Of a stretch of 12,447 nt of DNA, positions 6,122 to 12,447 are shown in pieces. The stretch spans positions 1-12,447 of the forward strand of contig CAYLXP010000152.1 in NCBI GenBank assembly GCA_964387425.1, read 5' to 3'. The notes below the pieces were generated by a model that saw only the letters and a list, made by a program, of their open reading frames with translations, did not search any database and was not told where the DNA came from. A program made the translations under genes and the position numbers. Each line of letters opens with the position of its first letter. Positions within the stretch are counted from its first letter, which is position 1. This DNA is from CAYLXP01 sp964387425 (GTDB taxonomy: Bacteria > Verrucomicrobiota > Kiritimatiellia > UBA8416).

Positions 6122-6203
6122 CAACAATCCAGAAGGGACAGCCCCGGCGGCATTCTGTATATCAGGCCCTTCTCGGACAGCGTCCCGCCGCCGGTCCGCC
6201 CAA

Positions 6204-8474
6204 TCAGGGCAGTACATCCTTCACGCGGGTTCCGATGCGGACATTGTCGACCGTCATCGTCGAACCACCGCGGCCGGTGAGTGCAAACTGGAGGCGGTCA
6301 AAGGTGAATTCACCGTCAAAAACGGCGTCCGGTTCGGAGAGCTGCTTGCCGGGATTGAGATAGACCTTGAGCGTATCGTTTCCGGTGGTGCCGAGCTCGA
6401 ATGCAAAGAGGACGTTGACAACCTTTCCGTCATAGCCGGCCAGGCGGGTCGGCGGATTTCGCCGGACCGTGTCGGTGTGATCTAGAATGATGCCGTCATT
6501 CTGGATATTCAATGATACGGGAGTGACGGTTGGACCGTTCCAACCATTCTGGCGCAGCCAGTTGATCTGACCTTTGCACTCGGGCTCCAGCCCTTCGAAC
6601 TGAAGCTGCACGGAAGCATAGACGCTGCCGCGCGAATGCGGCACGAGGAAATAGCGCGTCCGCGAACTGCCGGCTTGTTGAGAGCGACCATAGGTGAGTC
6701 TCAATACTCCGTCCTTTACCGAAACATCTCCGACTTTGTCGGTGTTGGGCAGAAAGGCATCCAGTTCGCCAGTGGCGGGTGTTCCAAAATGCTCGACCGA
6801 AGGAAATCCGAAATGCTGAACCGTCTGAACCCGGAACGCGCTTGTCCCCTTTTTCGTGCTGATGTTCTGGAACGTGTAGCTCTCGGCATCCTGCTTGGAA
6901 ACATGTTCGGCGATGTCGTACCAGTCAGAGCCATCCGTGGTGCCCTGCAGGCGATAGACAAACTCCTTGCTGACCGGCGAGACGATAGCCCGATTCCCGC
7001 GAACCGAAACCTGCGGCAAATCGTTCACGACAAAGTCATAGGAATGGTCGCCTTGACGGTTCTTCCAGCGCTCGGTGGTGTTGGCAAACTTAATGTCCCA
7101 GTTGAAGTAACCACGATGGGTCTGCTCAAGATGGGCCGCCAACGCTGCCTTCGCCTCACGTTCGGCCTCGGGAAACGCCGAGGTCGCTTTGGCCTGCGAA
7201 ACATCGGCCTGGATATCAAAGAAGTCAAAGCCCTCCACCTCGTTATCCACCAACAGCTGATAGTCCGAGCCGCCGCCGACCAGGGTATGTTCGCCCGTGA
7301 TGTAGGCATGGCGACTGGAGGAAATGATCGGTATGTCGCGGCGAACCCCGCGTTTCCCCTGCAGCACGTCCCAGGCGCTGATTCCATCCTTGTACGATTC
7401 GGTGTCCATGCCCGCCAGCTCGGCAAAGGTGGCATACCAGTCGGCCACATAGACCAACTCTGAGCTGGTCGACCCCGCCTTGATCCTGCCCGGCCAGTAC
7501 GCAATCCCCGGCACACGGATGCCCCCTTCGAACGAGTCGCCCTTGCCGCTACGTAGCGGACGGTTGTCGGCCTCGATGATGCCGCCGTTGTCACTGCAGA
7601 AAACGATCAGGGTGTTTTCGAGTACGCCCTTCTCTTTCAAAGCCGCAACCACGTTGCCGATGGCGGTGTCCATGGCATCAACCAGCGCCATGTAGCGTGT
7701 GCGACTGCGGGCCTTGCGCTTCTTCTCTGCGTCGGGGCCCGACCAATAGGGATCCACATCCGCCTCATCATACGTTGCCAGCACCGCCGCCTTCACATCC
7801 AGCGGGTGGTGGGGCGCGTTGAAGGAGAGGAACATAAACAGCGGATCCTTTTCATCGTGCCGCTTGATGACGTTAATCGCCTCCTGCGCCCACATGTCGG
7901 TGGCATACATGTTGCCCGACGCCTCTGTGTTCTCCGGCGATATGGCATACACCTTTTCCCCGTTGCGAATCAGGTCGTTGGCTCCGGCAAACCTGTAGTT
8001 CCAATAACTGCAGGTTCCGTTGATACAGACAAAGGAGTGATCAAACCCCTGGTTGTGGGGCATGTACGATTCCAGGTGCCCGCCCACATGCCACTTACCG
8101 ATAACTGCGGTACGGTAGCCACCCTCTTTCATCTTCTCCGCAATGGTTTTCACCTCGCCCGGAACCCCGTTGAGTGATCGGTCGAGGACGATGTGTTCGT
8201 GCAGACCAAAGCGATACGGATAGTTCCCGGTCAGCAAGGCAACGCGTGACGGGGTGCACTGCGGCTGCATGTAATTGCGGGCCAGAAACATCCCCCCTTC
8301 CCTCAACGTATCGAGGTTCGGTGTCTGGATCGGTGAGCCCTGCCAGCTCATATCCGAATAGCCCATATCGTCAGCCAGGATAAATACGATATTGGGCTTC
8401 GTTCCCGCAGCATCCCCGGCCACCGCACTGGCGGCGAGAAGCAATAGTGAGAAAAGGAGTGTCGTTGTCTTCAT
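6204..8474 (-). CDS. Secreted S1 sulfatase, arylsulfatase B-like, with C-terminal beta-sandwich
   Basis: A 756-residue exported sulfatase that hydrolyses sulfate esters, probably on a polysaccharide. Signal peptide at about 1-20 (MKTTTLLFSLLLLAASAVAG). Catalytic domain at about 26-455: metal ligands D35-D36; formylglycine motif C73-T-P-S-R77 followed by ALLTG; G-K127-W-H129; APHHP (220-224); SDNGG with D295-N296; and K311 in SGKGDSFEGGIRVPG. The C-T-P-S-R and Y-P-Y-R-F-G context resembles arylsulfatase B/I/J. Residues about 455-565 are a linker with a TxDGSDWYDI segment like those in fibronectin-like or choice-of-anchor modules. Residues about 570-750 look like a laminin-G/concanavalin-type beta-sandwich ending TVDNVRIGTRV, likely substrate-binding. 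Activity needs a separate formylglycine-generating or anaerobic maturase enzyme, not in this window. The ATG at 8474 follows AAGGTGA; a start at 8507 would put 11 residues before the signal peptide. Third in the minus-strand series. Confidence 0.95.
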   Translation of the reverse strand: MKTTTLLFSLLLLAASAVAGDAAGTKPNIVFILADDMGYSDMSWQGSPIQTPNLDTLREGGMFLARNYMQPQCTPSRVALLTGNYPYRFGLHEHIVLDRSLNGVPGEVKTIAEKMKEGGYRTAVIGKWHVGGHLESYMPHNQGFDHSFVCINGTCSYWNYRFAGANDLIRNGEKVYAISPENTEASGNMYATDMWAQEAINVIKRHDEKDPLFMFLSFNAPHHPLDVKAAVLATYDEADVDPYWSGPDAEKKRKARSRTRYMALVDAMDTAIGNVVAALKEKGVLENTLIVFCSDNGGIIEADNRPLRSGKGDSFEGGIRVPGIAYWPGRIKAGSTSSELVYVADWYATFAELAGMDTESYKDGISAWDVLQGKRGVRRDIPIISSSRHAYITGEHTLVGGGSDYQLLVDNEVEGFDFFDIQADVSQAKATSAFPEAEREAKAALAAHLEQTHRGYFNWDIKFANTTERWKNRQGDHSYDFVVNDLPQVSVRGNRAIVSPVSKEFVYRLQGTTDGSDWYDIAEHVSKQDAESYTFQNISTKKGTSAFRVQTVQHFGFPSVEHFGTPATGELDAFLPNTDKVGDVSVKDGVLRLTYGRSQQAGSSRTRYFLVPHSRGSVYASVQLQFEGLEPECKGQINWLRQNGWNGPTVTPVSLNIQNDGIILDHTDTVRRNPPTRLAGYDGKVVNVLFAFELGTTGNDTLKVYLNPGKQLSEPDAVFDGEFTFDRLQFALTGRGGSTMTVDNVRIGTRVKDVLP

Positions 8475-8497
8475 ACTTTCACCTTGGTTTTTGAGTC

Positions 8498-8519
8498 GTA
8501 CTGTCAAAATTGGCAGTAC
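8498..8519. promoter_or_regulatory. 22-bp inverted repeat upstream of the arylsulfatase B-like gene
   Basis: GTACTGTCA-AAAT-TGGCAGTAC has 9-base arms with one T-G mismatch, 24 bases before the sulfatase start. A perfect TTGACA overlaps it on the minus strand (8502-8507), but no -10 box fits the usual spacing before the ATG. It could be an operator or a leader hairpin. The arms share GTACT with the element at 553-575, which may be chance. Confidence 0.4.
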
Positions 8520-8548
8520 TCCCTTCTTTGGTAACCGTCAAGCTTGGC

Positions 8549-8665
8549 GGACTAGCGACCAGCGACTCGCGACCAGCGAGTTTTCAGGACGCGCTGACGC
8601 CCCGACGCGCGTCGGAGAGTCACAATCCCCCGCGAGTCGCTAGTCGCGAGTCGCGAGTCCAAGAA
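8549..8665. repeat. Inverted-repeat element, family A copy 3 (diverged)
   Basis: It opens GGACTAGCGACCAGCGAC and closes with GCGAGTCCAAGAA, the same outer ends as copy 1, with extra GACTCGC units in both arms. The core starts GCGAGTTTTCAGGACGCGC, the orientation of copy 2, then diverges. It occupies almost half of the 250-base gap between the two sulfatase genes, so it would be transcribed if they are co-transcribed. No response-regulator tail accompanies it, so the hairpin element can occur without the larger duplication. Confidence 0.85.
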
Positions 8666-8724
8666 CGCGAACCGATCCCCTGCTTCCACATATCTCATAG
8701 AACTCCCGACGCTGCCCCTTCGAA

Positions 8725-10377
8725 TCAATAAAACACCCCACAGCGCCGACTCACTGCCAGGCGTGTCTCCCAGTCATTCAACGCCTGATCCCAGGTGACC
8801 CCCAGCTGTTCCACGGCGGCTTCAATTTTTTGATAGTCCTCCGGACGAGCCGCCTTGAATTCTTCCCAGTCGATCTCGGGTGCAAAGGAACTGGTGAAGG
8901 GATGTTTCTTGTGCGGGGTATACGCATAATTCGCCGGGTGTGCCGCCCGCCATGCATCAAACTGGTCACGCAGCTTCTTGACGCGCCCCGCGCTCTCCGG
9001 GTTAGCGATCAGGTTCTCCACTTCAAGCGGGTCCCGTTTCAGGTTGTAGAACTCCTCAATGGGCTCGGGTGGATCGATCCAGCGGCAATATTTCTCGTCC
9101 AGCGTGCGAATCCCCTCATTGCGGGCGATATAGCTGCCACGCCCGGTCGAATGGTAATGCTCGAAGAAGAAGTGATCCCTCCATGCTTCCACCTTCTTTG
9201 TCGCGAGCTTTGTCGCAAGCTTTGCCGCTTCGCTGCTGCCCTGCGGGCAGCCCGTCTCGCTTCGCTCGGCTGTCGATCCCTCGCCCCCAGCATCGGAAGA
9301 AATCAACGGAACGAGGCTCTTCCCGTCCATCACCTTGGGCACGTCAACGCCCGCGTAGTCCAGAATCGTCGGCGCAATGTCGAGGCTCAGCACCATCTCA
9401 TCGCGCACGGTTCCGCGTGCGGCTCCGTCCCTGGGATCATAGATGATAAACGGCACCAGCAGGCTGGGGTCATAGGGCGACCATTTGCCGTAGAAATGCT
9501 TGTCGCCGAAATGGGCGCCGTGATCCGATGAGAAGAGTATCACCGTGTTGTCCGCCACACCACGCTTCTCAAGCATCTCGAGGATCTTCCCGACCGACCG
9601 GTCCGCGCTTGCGACCTTTTCAAAATACTGGCGGGCAAACACATTGTGGTCGCCATTCTCGTTGAACGCCCGCTCATAGCAGACGTTGAGAAAACTCCCG
9701 CGGATAAACGGCGGCACCTTCGCCGCGGCCTCAGCGTTGTCGAGCTGATGGCGGGGAAAACTGTAGTCACCCAGCAGTTGATCATCTTCCGGAGCCGGGC
9801 AGGAACTGGCGTGCGGCTGGGTGTAGTTCACCTGCAGACAGAAGGGCTTTCCGTCCGGCACCTGGTCGAGAAAGTCCTCGGTCAGCATCGTCATCGCTTC
9901 TGCATGATGGACCCGCCGACCATCGACTTCTGCAGAGTCATTATGTTTGCTTTCATAGACATCAATGACTTTCGTGATTTCCGGGCCGTAGCCATGGAGC
10001 TTGCCGAGCTGCCCGGTGAAGTAACCGGCCGCCCGCAGTTGGGCGTTATAGCTGTCCCGCACCACCTCAGCCGACATGCGCGCCCCGGCCCCGTGAAAGG
10101 CGGTCACATTGATGTTGCAGGCGTACCGGCCAGTCAGAATGGACGCCCGCGACACCGCACAGATCGGGGTGGTGACAAACCCGTTCACAAACCGAACGCC
10201 CTCCTGGGCCAGGCGGTCGATATTCGGGGTCGGCAGCGGACACGTCTCGTCGTAGCAGGTTAGGGTATCCGGCCGCTGGTCATCCGTCAGCAGAAACAGA
10301 ATATTGGGCCGTGTGCTGCCGGCGAACGTGCTGATCGCCAGCGAAAATGCAAACCATAGTGATATTGACTTCTTCAT
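8725..10377 (-). CDS. Secreted S1 sulfatase with C-A-V-S-R active site
   Basis: A 550-residue exported sulfatase for sulfate esters, likely glycan-linked. Signal peptide at about 1-19. Metal ligands D32-D33 in LTDDQRPDTL; formylglycine motif C73-A-V-S-R77 followed by ASILTGR; G-K126-L-H128; QPH (187-189); SSDHGAHFGDKHFYGKW with D285-H286 and K298. The third motif position is V rather than the usual P or A, a variant I know from other S1 sulfatases; the first, fourth and fifth positions are intact, so maturation is still expected. Residues about 361-396 are a low-complexity insertion between V-P-L-I-S and W-R-D-H-F-F-F-E-H, positions normally close together, encoded by a repeat (see 9193-9297). 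The C-terminal 400-550 has the EEFYNLKRDPLEVENL motif of this sulfatase class. The ATG at 10377 has GGGAGAAA upstream. The exact substrate cannot be read from sequence. Confidence 0.95.
   Translation of the reverse strand: MKKSISLWFAFSLAISTFAGSTRPNILFLLTDDQRPDTLTCYDETCPLPTPNIDRLAQEGVRFVNGFVTTPICAVSRASILTGRYACNINVTAFHGAGARMSAEVVRDSYNAQLRAAGYFTGQLGKLHGYGPEITKVIDVYESKHNDSAEVDGRRVHHAEAMTMLTEDFLDQVPDGKPFCLQVNYTQPHASSCPAPEDDQLLGDYSFPRHQLDNAEAAAKVPPFIRGSFLNVCYERAFNENGDHNVFARQYFEKVASADRSVGKILEMLEKRGVADNTVILFSSDHGAHFGDKHFYGKWSPYDPSLLVPFIIYDPRDGAARGTVRDEMVLSLDIAPTILDYAGVDVPKVMDGKSLVPLISSDAGGEGSTAERSETGCPQGSSEAAKLATKLATKKVEAWRDHFFFEHYHSTGRGSYIARNEGIRTLDEKYCRWIDPPEPIEEFYNLKRDPLEVENLIANPESAGRVKKLRDQFDAWRAAHPANYAYTPHKKHPFTSSFAPEIDWEEFKAARPEDYQKIEAAVEQLGVTWDQALNDWETRLAVSRRCGVFY
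9193..9297 (-). repeat. Repeat inserted in frame within the sulfatase gene
   Basis: This stretch encodes the odd segment S-T-A-E-R-S-E-T-G-C-P-Q-G followed by A-A-K-L-A-T-K-L-A-T-K-K. It contains a perfect hairpin GCTGCCC-TGC-GGGCAGC (9235-9251), a CTCGCTTCGCTCG near-palindrome (9256-9268), and CTTTGTCGCGAGCTTTGTCG (9196-9215), which recurs with one change at 10413-10432 in the leader of the same gene. Its length keeps the frame open. It sits between two conserved sulfatase motifs, most likely in a surface loop. Confidence 0.75.
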
Positions 10378-10390
10378 GTCTATTTCTCCC

Positions 10391-10445
10391 AAGGCGGCGA
10401 AGCCGCATCCAATCTTTGTCGCGAGCGTTGTCGTTTCGCTTCTTG
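10391..10445 (-). repeat. Leader copy of the A-T-K repeat, upstream of the sulfatase
   Basis: Holds CTTTGTCGCGAGCGTTGTCG (10413-10432), matching the repeat inside the sulfatase gene at 19 of 20 positions in the same orientation, and a small hairpin GCGGC-gaa-GCCGC (10394-10406) just upstream of the ribosome binding site. Read in the sulfatase frame it gives R-S-E-T-T-T-L-A-T-K, echoing R-S-E-T-G and L-A-T-K-K of the insert. The hairpin ends about 7 bases from GGGAG and might influence translation. Confidence 0.65.
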
Positions 10446-10469
10446 GGGCTTCCCTCCCCATTCTCCTAT

Positions 10470-10558
10470 CCATTTCGGTAAACGATAGCGGCGACGAGAA
10501 TGGTGGACGATGGGGAGAATCTCTACTCGTTATCCGCTCTCGTCGCCGTTCTCGTTCA
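10470..10558. repeat. Family C-like repeat between GH95 and sulfatase
   Basis: CCATTTCGG, then GGCGACGAGAATGGTGGAC, then an inverted arm CTCTCGTCGCCGTTCTCGTT. GGCGACGAGA (10490-10499) pairs perfectly with TCTCGTCGCC (10538-10547). The order and partial identity match the family C units at 3531 and 5815, with GAGAA replacing GACTAC, so it appears to be a divergent member. Confidence 0.65.
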
Positions 10559-10563
10559 CCCTG

Positions 10564-10598
10564 CCCGCTCCCTCGCTCCGCGAGCGAGGGCAGGCGGG
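10564..10598 (-). terminator. Strong hairpin after the GH95 gene (possible terminator or mRNA stabiliser)
   Basis: CCCTCGCTC (10570-10578) pairs with GAGCGAGGG (10582-10590) around a 3-base loop, extended by CCCGC/GCGGG (10564-10568 and 10594-10598). It starts 29 bases past the GH95 stop on the minus strand. No run of U follows, so a role as processing or stability element between GH95 and the sulfatase is as likely as termination. Its GGGCAGGC edge matches the GGGCAGGC edge of the 34-bp insert at 5845-5878. Confidence 0.45.
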
Positions 10599-10626
10599 CG
10601 ATCCCCCCTTCAGCTCCACAAACCTT

Positions 10627-12447
10627 CTACTTCACCTTCAAATCGCCATCGAGCACGATGGTTCCACCTGCCTTGACCGGAATGTCCACGCTCTTGTCGC
10701 CATAGCGAACCGGGCAGGTGCCCTCGAGCTTTGAACGGATGGCGGCGCGCGTGAGCTTTCCGCCTCTCCACTCGACATCCACGACGTATCCGCCACGCGC
10801 CTTGATGCCCCGGATATAGCCGTTGGGCCAATTCTCGGCCGGCAGGCTGGGCAACAGGTGCACAAAGCCGAGATGGCTCTGCACCAGCATTTCGGCCAGG
10901 CCGGCCGTGTAGGCGAAGTTGCCTTCAATACAATGCGTCTTCCGATCGATTGTACGATGCCCCATCATGTGGGTGCTGAACATATTCGGGAGTGTGCATT
11001 TCCCGAGCAGCACCTCCAACTGTTGATGCGCAAGTTGCGGCTCGTAGAGGCGGGCAAACTGATTGACCATCCAGGCGCGGCTGTGACCGACATAGCCGTA
11101 GCCTTCGCCATATTCGAGGCGGCGCAGCAGCGAAGTTTTCACGGCTTCGGCCAGCTCAGGCGTTGTCAGTGGCGAAATCTGGTAACCGGGATAGGATCCA
11201 TAAAGCGATGAAAGATGGCGGTGACCCGGCATCTTCTCATCATAGTCGACCAGCCACTCCTGTATGCCACCGTACTTGTTGATCTGGAACGGCGGAAGTT
11301 TAGGCAAGGCCGCTTCGGCCTCTGCGCGGATGTCTTCATCGAGACCAAGGACTTTGCTCCCCTCGATAAAGTGGGTGAGTGTTTCACGGGCCGTGGCAAT
11401 CGACATCGTAGCGCCAATCGTACAACGGCCCTCTGTACCGTCCTCGCGGAAGAACTGGTTTTCAGGAGACCAGTCGGGGTACGTGACGAGCCAGCCGGTT
11501 TTGGGGTCCTCCACCAGGTAGTCCAGATAGAAGAGCGCGGCGCCCTTGATGAACGGATAGCCCTGCCGTTGCAGCCACTCCTTGTCCTGGTTGAATGCAT
11601 AATGGTCCCAGTAATGCTGGGCAAACCAGCCAATGCCGCCGGGCCACCAGCTTTCGTGCCACGGCATGCCGAAGGGCGTGATGCCGTGAATATTGATACC
11701 GCGCGAGCCGTAGCTGTATTTCCCTACCGCGCGTGCGGTGGGCATCCACTCCTCGAAGGAGTCAAAGAATGACGATAGCGTCTCCGACATATTGCACAGA
11801 TCCGCGGGCCAGAAGTTCTCCTGGTGGTTGATATCGTCATGGTGTCCGCCATACCATTCGCCGATCAGATCCGGGCACCAGTAGACGATGCCGGGGAGGA
11901 AATAGCCCTCGCGGGAGCAGGAAATCAGCAGGTAACGCCCAAATTGGAAATAAAGCGCAAAAAGGTTGGGGTCACGGTCTTCCTTGTAGGTTTCAAGCGA
12001 ATGCGGGATGTAGCGTTCATCGATATTGATCAGATTCACCCGCACATCCGGTGTCAGCTCCATGGCGCGGGAACTGCCCAGTGAAATGTCGACACGCTTG
12101 AAGATCTTCTGATAATCCGCCAAATGGGCCGTGCGCAGTTCGTCGTAGGTCTTTCCCGCGGCTTTGTTCACCTGGTCGAGCGCGAAGCGTTCCCAATTCT
12201 CCGGATGGTAATAGTCGGTTGACGCGGAGAAGATCAATACCACGGCGTCGGCGTTTTTCACATAGAGGCGATCGTCCTTCACGTCCGTGGTTCCGCCGGT
12301 GGCGATGGCCTTGAGGGCCGTCGAAAAGCGCGTGCCCTCCTCCATGGCCCGTCCGGTGAATCCCACGGTATCGCTGCCGTACACCTTCGGCATGACGGGA
12401 TCGACAAACTGCGAAGCCCCGCCCTTCATCATGCGGTCGACCATGGA
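10627..12447 (-). CDS. GH95-family glycoside hydrolase (alpha-fucosidase/galactosidase type), N-terminus missing
   Basis: The C-terminal 606 codons of an enzyme that enters from the right edge; GH95 proteins usually have about 750-850 residues, so roughly 150-200 are outside. The family cleaves alpha-1,2-L-fucose or alpha-L-galactose by inversion. Numbering from M at 12444: end of the N-terminal beta-sandwich (1-75), linker helices (85-180), then the alpha6/alpha6 barrel with D204-I-N206-H-Q-E-N-F-W-P-A-D, the aromatic G-G-I-G-W-F-A-Q-H-Y-W-D-H-Y (269-282), Y-P-D-W-S-P-E328-N (322-329), G-H-R-H-L-S-S-L-Y (407-415), and G-H-S-R-A-W...A-R-L-Y-E468 (453-468). The end LPSLPAENWPNGYIRGIKARG and the following beta domain are typical GH95. 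Typical members have N-I-N where this has D-I-N, and D where this has E468, so it may be a variant subfamily with altered specificity. The location is probably extracytoplasmic but the signal peptide is not visible. First of the minus-strand series. Confidence 0.85.
   Translation of the reverse strand, partial: SMVDRMMKGGASQFVDPVMPKVYGSDTVGFTGRAMEEGTRFSTALKAIATGGTTDVKDDRLYVKNADAVVLIFSASTDYYHPENWERFALDQVNKAAGKTYDELRTAHLADYQKIFKRVDISLGSSRAMELTPDVRVNLINIDERYIPHSLETYKEDRDPNLFALYFQFGRYLLISCSREGYFLPGIVYWCPDLIGEWYGGHHDDINHQENFWPADLCNMSETLSSFFDSFEEWMPTARAVGKYSYGSRGINIHGITPFGMPWHESWWPGGIGWFAQHYWDHYAFNQDKEWLQRQGYPFIKGAALFYLDYLVEDPKTGWLVTYPDWSPENQFFREDGTEGRCTIGATMSIATARETLTHFIEGSKVLGLDEDIRAEAEAALPKLPPFQINKYGGIQEWLVDYDEKMPGHRHLSSLYGSYPGYQISPLTTPELAEAVKTSLLRRLEYGEGYGYVGHSRAWMVNQFARLYEPQLAHQQLEVLLGKCTLPNMFSTHMMGHRTIDRKTHCIEGNFAYTAGLAEMLVQSHLGFVHLLPSLPAENWPNGYIRGIKARGGYVVDVEWRGGKLTRAAIRSKLEGTCPVRYGDKSVDIPVKAGGTIVLDGDLKVK

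Larger units (their letters stand above)
5913..6159 (+). repeat. Segmental duplication, copy 2 (partner 3226-3490)
   Basis: The outer parts align with 3226-3490 in direct orientation, from the response-regulator tail to GGCGGCATTCTGTA. Copy 2 is shorter because it has one CCCCGGCGGCATT unit instead of two. Beyond both ends similarity to copy 1 stops: the left end meets a family C repeat and the right end meets a fragment of family E (GTATATCAGGCCCTTC, 6157-6172, compare 5648-5662). Confidence 0.92.

Noticed and set aside
3226..6159. The whole 3.2-6.2 kb block as a composite transposon
   Set aside because: The bounding segments are direct copies with a gene tail and no transposase, terminal inverted repeats or visible target duplication.
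6636..7463. Plus-strand open frame of 275 codons
   Set aside because: It lies wholly antisense to the arylsulfatase B-like gene, which has intact catalytic motifs; GC-rich coding DNA commonly leaves such shadow frames.
8475..8507. Longer N-terminus for the arylsulfatase B-like gene (start 8507)
   Set aside because: It would place M-T-V-R-L-K-N-Q-G-E-S before a clean signal peptide and would make the AAGGTGA ribosome site coding.
8830..10263. Plus-strand open frames 8830-9531 and 9646-10263
   Set aside because: Both are antisense shadows of the C-A-V-S-R sulfatase.
10378..10473. Longer N-terminus for the C-A-V-S-R sulfatase (start 10473)
   Set aside because: The 32 extra residues come from the leader repeat and precede the signal peptide; the ATG at 10377 has GGGAGAAA upstream.
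10858..12084. Plus-strand open frames opposite GH95
   Set aside because: They are antisense to a well-conserved GH95 sequence and show no protein features of their own.

Overview
The window looks like an accessory, polysaccharide-degrading region of a GC-rich, probably marine bacterium of the PVC superphylum. Kiritimatiellota (Pontiella-like) is my best guess, with Lentisphaerota, Verrucomicrobiota or Planctomycetota as alternatives. The signs are the start of an autotransporter-associated beta-strand type surface protein, a discoidin-domain histidine kinase, several secreted sulfatases, a GH95-type glycoside hydrolase, and gaps packed with hairpin-rich repeats. This placement is inference from gene style; no marker gene is present.

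Layout. 1-357 (-) is the 5' end of a secreted beta-strand repeat protein leaving the left edge. Divergent from it, 617-2605 (+) and 2609-3277 (+) form a two-component system: a sensor kinase with an extracytoplasmic discoidin-like region and a NarL/LuxR-type response regulator. From 3226 to 3697 the DNA is repeats. 3698-5018 (-) is an AbiEi/AbiEii-type toxin-antitoxin pair whose coding sequence is visibly more AT-rich than its neighbours and which lies between two direct copies of a 26-bp repeat. 5037-6203 has no convincing gene: it is a mosaic of at least four repeat families and carries a broken copy of the response-regulator 3' end. From 6204 to the right edge everything reads on the minus strand: GH95 (10627-12447, N-terminus missing), then an S1 sulfatase (8725-10377), then an arylsulfatase B-like S1 sulfatase with a C-terminal beta-sandwich (6204-8474). 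The gaps between these three (249 and 250 bases) each hold a repeat element.

How it may work together. GH95 enzymes remove alpha-L-fucose or alpha-L-galactose and the sulfatases remove sulfate esters, so the minus-strand genes look like part of a locus for a sulfated fucose- or galactose-containing glycan. The discoidin-sensor two-component system could be its local regulator; the sequence does not prove this.

The least expected structure is in the repeats. A segment of about 250 bp covering the end of the response-regulator gene and its downstream hairpin is present twice in direct orientation (3226-3490 and 5913-6159), but its central 72 bp is reversed between the copies, exactly between two inverted-repeat arms. 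A third related element sits at 8549-8665. A separate repeat has entered the sulfatase reading frame near 9193-9297 without breaking it, and a related piece lies in that gene's own leader.
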